From Enterobacter kobei (lineage in GTDB: Bacteria; Pseudomonadota; Gammaproteobacteria; Enterobacterales; Enterobacteriaceae), in the NCBI RefSeq assembly GCF_001729765.1, contig NZ_CP017181.1:3286001-3350000 (forward strand): 64,000 nucleotides of DNA, given 5' to 3'. Position 1 is the first letter of the stretch; every line of letters starts with the position of its first letter. The notes under the pieces were generated by a model. It worked only from the letters and a program-made list of their open reading frames with translations, did not search any database and had not been told where the DNA came from. The position numbers were made by a program, and so were the translations under genes. Shown here piece by piece: positions 57,134-64,000 of the stretch.

Positions 57134-58099
57134 TCAGAGGATTTGCCCGAGAACCTGACGCAGATGGGCACCCGAACCCAGCAGGCCAGGGTTATCATGC
57201 ACGATAAGATAAACAGGAATATCCTGCACGTAGCTTCTGAAGCGTCCTTTATCTTCAAACCCACCGCGGAAACCTGAAGCTTTAAAGAAGTCGAGGAAGC
57301 GTGGCACAATCCCGCCCGCAATATAGACCCCACCAAAGGTGCCCAGCGTTAGCGCCAGGTTGCCGCCGAAACGCCCCATGATGACGCAGAACAGCGACAG
57401 AGCACGACGGCAGTCGATGCAGCTGTCCGCCAGCGCGCGTTCGGTGACGTCTTTCGGCTGCAGGTTTTCCGGCAGACGTCCGTCCGATTTCACAATTGCA
57501 CGGTACAGGTTCACCAGCCCGGGTCCAGACAGGACGCGCTCGGCAGAGACGTGACCGATCTCAGCGCGTAACTCTTCGAGAATAATGCCCTCTTCTTCGC
57601 TGTTTGGCGCAAAGTCTACATGACCGCCCTCACCCGGCAGGCTTACCCAGCGCCGATCAACATGCACCAGATGCGAAACGCCCAGGCCGGTACCGGCACC
57701 GTAAACCGCAATCGGCTTGCCTTCGACCGGTTCAGCGCCGCCGAACTGGATCAGATGCTCTGGCTTGAGCATCGGGATCGCCATAGACACGGCGGTGAAG
57801 TCATTGATGATTTCCAGATGCGCAAAACCGAGGTTCTTTTTCATCTCTGCAATAGAGAATGCCCAGGTATGGTTGGTCATGGCGACCCAGTCGCCAGTTA
57901 TCGGGCAGGCAATGGCAATGCAGCCATCCTCGACGCTCACCTGATGTTCATCCAGATAGACGCGGACAACGGCCTCAAGGCTGGGATAATCCAGCCCCGA
58001 GTAGGTTTTCGCCCGGGAAATTTCACCGCTACTTACATCGCATAATGCGAGGCGCGCGTTCGTGCCGCCCACATCACCTACCAAAGCATACTTTGTCAT
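57134..58099 (-). CDS. glk: Glucokinase Glk
   Basis: The 321-residue enzyme phosphorylates free glucose. It has the phosphate loop [15 protein letters not shown] (8-22), the catalytic region [28 protein letters not shown] and the glucose-binding [16 protein letters not shown]. It belongs to the bacterial glucokinase family without the ROK zinc motif. A Cra-like site lies 121 bp upstream. Confidence 0.97.
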   Translation of the reverse strand: MTKYALVGDVGGTNARLALCDVSSGEISRAKTYSGLDYPSLEAVVRVYLDEHQVSVEDGCIAIACPITGDWVAMTNHTWAFSIAEMKKNLGFAHLEIINDFTAVSMAIPMLKPEHLIQFGGAEPVEGKPIAVYGAGTGLGVSHLVHVDRRWVSLPGEGGHVDFAPNSEEEGIILEELRAEIGHVSAERVLSGPGLVNLYRAIVKSDGRLPENLQPKDVTERALADSCIDCRRALSLFCVIMGRFGGNLALTLGTFGGVYIAGGIVPRFLDFFKASGFRGGFEDKGRFRSYVQDIPVYLIVHDNPGLLGSGAHLRQVLGQIL

Positions 58100-58219
58100 T
58101 CTTCTACTGCTCCGCTAAAGTCAGAATAAATCTTTGGGACACTGTAAATTCAAGGCGTGATAACAACAACGACTGGAAGGTGAATGCCCATGGATTATCG
58201 ATCTTCGTCACAGAATAAC

Positions 58220-58233
58220 TTTACCGTTTCAGC
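58220..58233 (-). promoter_or_regulatory. Possible Cra (FruR) site upstream of glk
   Basis: GCTGAAACGGTAAA on the minus strand fits the degenerate Cra consensus RSTGAAWCSNTHHW at all positions. glk is reported as Cra-repressed in E. coli; the distance from the glk start (121 bp) is long but acceptable. It is also 72 bp before yfeO. Confidence 0.45.
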
Positions 58234-58304
58234 ACCTTTTGCACTATTGCCATAAAGCTGATTGTGCAGAGTAACGTTATACCGTTTTGTACAAGGAAAT
58301 CATC

Positions 58305-59540
58305 ATGCTCCACCCGCGAGCCAGAACCATGCTGTTGCTGGCAATTCCGGCGCTCATCATTGGCGTGGCGTCAAGCCTGGTACTCATTGTCGTGATGAAA
58401 GTCGCGTCGGTGCTGCAAGCCCTGCTATGGACGGCGCTTCCGGCGAAACTGGGGATCACCGCTGATTCTTCAGCGTGGATCATTTTGATGCTGACGTTAA
58501 CCGGTATTGCGGTAGGCCTGGTGATCCGATTCAGTCCCGGCCACGCCGGACCGGACCCGGCGCTGGAGCCGCTGATTGGCGCCCCGGTTCCGCCCTCTGC
58601 GCTGCCGGGGTTGATCATCGCGTTAATTGTGGGCCTGGCGGGCGGCGTCAGCCTCGGACCCGAGCATCCCATTATGGCGGTGAATATTGGTCTGGCGGTG
58701 TTCCTGGGCTCACGCATTTTACCGCGCGTGGGTGCGCTGGACTGGACGATCCTCGCCTCCGCAGGCACCATCGGGGCGCTTTTCGGCACGCCCGTCGCTG
58801 CCGCGCTGATTTTTTCACAGACGCTTACCAGCAACAATGATGTCCCGCTCTGGGACAAACTGTTTGCTCCCCTGATGGCCGCGGCGGCGGGCGCGCTAAC
58901 AACCAGTCTGTTTTTCCATCCCCACTTTTCCCTCTCTCTGCCCCACTACGGAGAGATGCGAATAGCGGATATTTTCAGCGGTGCCATCGTCGTTGCAATT
59001 GCCATCGCGCTGGGGATGGTCGCGGTATGGTGTCTGCCGCGCCTGCACCGGCTGGTACATAAACTCAAGCATCCAGTGTTGATTCTGGGCACAGGGGGAT
59101 TGATCCTCGGTATTTTAGGCACCATCGGCGGGACGGTGACGCTGTTTAAAGGCCTGGACGAGATGCAGCAGCTGGCATTCAGTCAGGTATTTAGCGTTTC
59201 CGACTATCTGCTGTTTGCCGTCATCAAACTGGCGGCGCTGGTCGTCGCGGCTGCGTGCGGTTTCCGCGGTGGACGCATTTTCCCGGCAGTCTTTGTCGGC
59301 GTGGCGCTGGGGCTGATGTTGCACGAACATGTGGATGCTGTTCCGGCGGCAATTACCGTCTCCTGCTCGATTCTGGGTCTGGTTCTGGTGGTGACGCGTG
59401 ACGCATGGCTGAGCCTGTTTATGGCGGCGGTTGTGGTGCCGGATTCGACGCTGTTCCCGCTGCTCTGCATCGTGATGTTGCCCGCCTGGCTCCTGCTGGC
59501 GGGCAAACCGATGATGATGGCCTGGCGAAACGATAAGTAA
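58305..59540 (+). CDS. yfeO: ClC-type ion channel/transporter YfeO
   Basis: The 411-residue membrane protein has about ten helices and ClC-type motifs: [22 protein letters not shown] where ClC exchangers have [25 protein letters not shown], and [18 protein letters not shown]. The gating glutamate is retained in GPEHP, which favours a proton-coupled exchanger over a channel. Ion specificity is not known. The ATG at 58305 follows AAGGAA; a TTG six codons earlier only extends the frame. Confidence 0.93.
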   Translation: MLHPRARTMLLLAIPALIIGVASSLVLIVVMKVASVLQALLWTALPAKLGITADSSAWIILMLTLTGIAVGLVIRFSPGHAGPDPALEPLIGAPVPPSALPGLIIALIVGLAGGVSLGPEHPIMAVNIGLAVFLGSRILPRVGALDWTILASAGTIGALFGTPVAAALIFSQTLTSNNDVPLWDKLFAPLMAAAAGALTTSLFFHPHFSLSLPHYGEMRIADIFSGAIVVAIAIALGMVAVWCLPRLHRLVHKLKHPVLILGTGGLILGILGTIGGTVTLFKGLDEMQQLAFSQVFSVSDYLLFAVIKLAALVVAAACGFRGGRIFPAVFVGVALGLMLHEHVDAVPAAITVSCSILGLVLVVTRDAWLSLFMAAVVVPDSTLFPLLCIVMLPAWLLLAGKPMMMAWRNDK

Positions 59541-61300
<1,760 letters not shown>

Positions 61301-61383
61301 AAAAAGGCTGCGCTATGCTGCTTTTTTTCACGTTAATGTAAACGCATACACTGATTTTTCTCTTCTGCGCACGAGGTCATAAA

Positions 61384-62382
61384 ATGGGTTATCAGCCGGA
61401 TAAAAATCGTTACCAGACAATGCAGTATCGTCGCTGCGGTCAAAGCGGGCTCAGGTTGCCCGTCATATCGCTGGGTCTGTGGCATAACTTTGGGGACGCC
61501 ACGCGTCTCGAAAACAGCCGTCAACTTTTACAGCGCGCCTTCGACCTGGGTATTACGCATTTCGACCTTGCCAATAACTATGGTCCTCCACCGGGGTCGG
61601 CCGAGCGTAATTTTGGGCGTATTTTGCAGGAGGATTTTCTGCCCTGGCGCGACGAGCTGATTATCTCGACGAAAGCGGGATATACCATGTGGGAGGGCCC
61701 CTACGGCGACTGGGGATCGCGCAAATATCTGCTGGCAAGCCTGGATCAAAGCCTGAAACGCATGGGGCTGGAGTATGTCGATATCTTCTATCATCACCGT
61801 CCTGACCCGGAAACCCCGCTGACTGAAACCATGAAAGCGCTTGACCATCTGGTGCGCCAGGGAAAAGCGCTGTATGTCGGGTTATCCAACTATCCTGCAG
61901 AGCTGGCGCGAAAAGCGATTGATATCCTTAATGACCTTGGCACGCCCTGCCTGATCCACCAGCCGAAATACTCCATGTTTGAACGAGGACCGGAAGGGGG
62001 TTTACTGGCCGTGCTGCAGGAAAAAGGCGTCGGCTGTATTCCCTTCTCGCCGCTGGCGGGAGGACAGCTCACCAACCGATATCTGAACGGTATTCCCGCA
62101 GACTCCCGTGCGGCAAGTGGCAGTCAGTTCCTCAACCCGGATCAGATCACCGAAGAGAAGCTGGAAAAAGTGCGTAAGCTCAATGCCCTGGCGGAAGGCC
62201 GCGGCCAGAAGCTATCGCAGATGGCGCTGGCCTGGGTGTTGCGCCATGACGACGTGACGTCGGTGCTGATTGGGGCAAGTCAAGCGGCTCAAATTGATGA
62301 CGCCGTTGGCATGCTGGAAAACCGCCATTTTTCCGCGGAAGAGCTGAACCTTATTGAAGAAATACTGAGCAGCTCAAAATAA
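61384..62382 (+). CDS. Aldo-keto reductase, GpR/YghZ-like (AKR14 group)
   Basis: The 332-residue NADPH-dependent reductase has the catalytic tetrad visible as Asp/Tyr in THFDLANNYGPPPGSAE, Lys in LIISTKAGYTMWEGPYG and His in IFYHHRPDPETP. It resembles E. coli L-glyceraldehyde-3-phosphate reductase (YghZ) in the N-terminal half but is shorter and differs clearly in the C-terminal third, so it is probably a different paralogue. Substrate unknown. It is divergent from ipdC across 184 bp that include the TyrR box, which raises the possibility of linked use on aldehydes. Confidence 0.85.
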   Translation: MGYQPDKNRYQTMQYRRCGQSGLRLPVISLGLWHNFGDATRLENSRQLLQRAFDLGITHFDLANNYGPPPGSAERNFGRILQEDFLPWRDELIISTKAGYTMWEGPYGDWGSRKYLLASLDQSLKRMGLEYVDIFYHHRPDPETPLTETMKALDHLVRQGKALYVGLSNYPAELARKAIDILNDLGTPCLIHQPKYSMFERGPEGGLLAVLQEKGVGCIPFSPLAGGQLTNRYLNGIPADSRAASGSQFLNPDQITEEKLEKVRKLNALAEGRGQKLSQMALAWVLRHDDVTSVLIGASQAAQIDDAVGMLENRHFSAEELNLIEEILSSSK

Positions 62383-62509
62383 AACCACTTTTAGCAAAAA
62401 GTGCTCTGAACCTGGAATTCGGAGTTGAGGCGATGAAACGAGGCTTTACCAACTCGTAATATTGCGTTAACAGGCCCCACAAAGGCCCCGATCGTGAAGG
62501 AGAAAGAGT

Positions 62510-62860
62510 ATGTTCAGGTCACTGATTCTTGCAGCGGTATTACTGGCTTCCGCCCCGCTCATCGCCACTGCTGGCGAAATCACCCTGTTGCCATCAGTAA
62601 AATTACAAATTGGCGATCGTGACGACTACGGCAGATACTGGGACGGTGGCTACTGGCGCGACCGTGACTACTGGAACCGTCATTATGAATGGCGCGGTGA
62701 CCGCTGGCGCAGGCACGATAATGGCCTGCATCGCGGCTGGTACAAAAACAATGCCTATGAACGCGGCTACCGCGAAGGCTGGAACGATCGTGACGACCGC
62801 CGCGGTGGCTGGGGTCACGGCCCAAAAGGACACGGTGGTCACGGCCACGGTCGTCATTAA
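62510..62860 (+). CDS. ypeC: YpeC family protein (DUF2502)
   Basis: The 116-residue secreted protein has a signal peptide ([22 protein letters not shown], cleavage about residue 21) followed by [24 protein letters not shown]. The rest is extremely rich in Arg, Asp, Gly, Trp, Tyr and His with repeated RDxxW/WRxR units, ending [15 protein letters not shown]. The His-rich tail could bind metal; function unknown. Conserved next to mntH in enterics. AAGGAG precedes the ATG by 9 nt. Confidence 0.9.
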   Translation: MFRSLILAAVLLASAPLIATAGEITLLPSVKLQIGDRDDYGRYWDGGYWRDRDYWNRHYEWRGDRWRRHDNGLHRGWYKNNAYERGYREGWNDRDDRRGGWGHGPKGHGGHGHGRH

Positions 62861-62863
62861 TGT

Positions 62864-62892
62864 AAAAAGGAGCCTTTCGGCTCCTTTCTCTT

Positions 62893-62894
<2 letters not shown>
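62864..62894. terminator. Terminator ypeC / mntH
   Basis: A 9-bp stem AAAGGAGCC / GGCTCCTTT with loop TTTC is followed by CTCTTTT on the plus strand; the A-run on the left gives T residues on the minus strand as well. Confidence 0.85.

Positions 62895-64000
<1,106 letters not shown>

Overview
The window is chromosomal DNA of an enteric gammaproteobacterium, most likely the Enterobacter cloacae complex. Gene order and protein sequences follow the Escherichia/Salmonella backbone almost without a break: pta, yfcD-yfcH, the his/arg transport operon, purF, accD, fabB, mnmC, aroC, fadIJ, fadL, mlaA, argW, lpxP, alaC, ypdAB, glk, mntH. A full-length indolepyruvate decarboxylase (ipdC) of the E. cloacae type sits near the right end. 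Both window edges cut a gene: pta on the left and mntH on the right.

Layout. 1-2.7 kb: the 3' part of pta, then an IS481-family element (1305-2596) that landed inside a REP palindrome. 2.7-7.9 kb: an accessory sugar operon (split transketolase plus an ascorbate-type PTS IIC, IIB and IIA) with a divergent LacI-family regulator and its operators, where E. coli has yfcC. 7.9-12.5 kb: yfcD, yfcE, yfcF, yfcG, folX, yfcH and a GNAT acetyltransferase. 12.6-16.7 kb: the histidine and lysine/arginine/ornithine ABC transporter (hisP, hisM, hisQ, hisJ, argT) with nitrogen-type promoters. 16.9-26.7 kb: ubiX, purF, cvpA (PurR box), dedD, folC, accD, dedA, truA, usg, pdxB. 26.8-37.8 kb: flk, yfcJ, fabB, mnmC, yfcL, epmC, yfcA, mepA, aroC, prmB, smrB. 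37.9-45 kb: sixA, the anaerobic-type beta-oxidation pair fadIJ, yfcZ, fadL and mlaA. Recognisable FadR sites lie before fabB, fadI and fadL.

46.3-51.6 kb is the only clearly unstable part. A tRNA-Arg gene (argW) without an encoded CCA end is followed by the wreck of a type VI secretion locus: intact tssB and tssC reading frames, a tssK cut after about 160 codons, and a vasL/tssA that lacks its start. The two truncated genes are joined directly, so everything between them has been deleted. A complete 768-bp IS1 abuts the tssB start codon, has no target duplication, and is followed by about 300 bp of AT-rich DNA rich in palindromes.

51.6-64 kb returns to backbone: lpxP, the 23-residue membrane peptide gene ypdK, alaC, the ypdA/ypdB two-component system, glk, yfeO, then ipdC with a TyrR box, a divergent aldo-keto reductase, ypeC and mntH.

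The strongest unexplained items are the PTS/split-transketolase operon, whose substrate is unknown, and the argW-T6SS-IS1 deletion scar. No CRISPR array and no prophage were seen.
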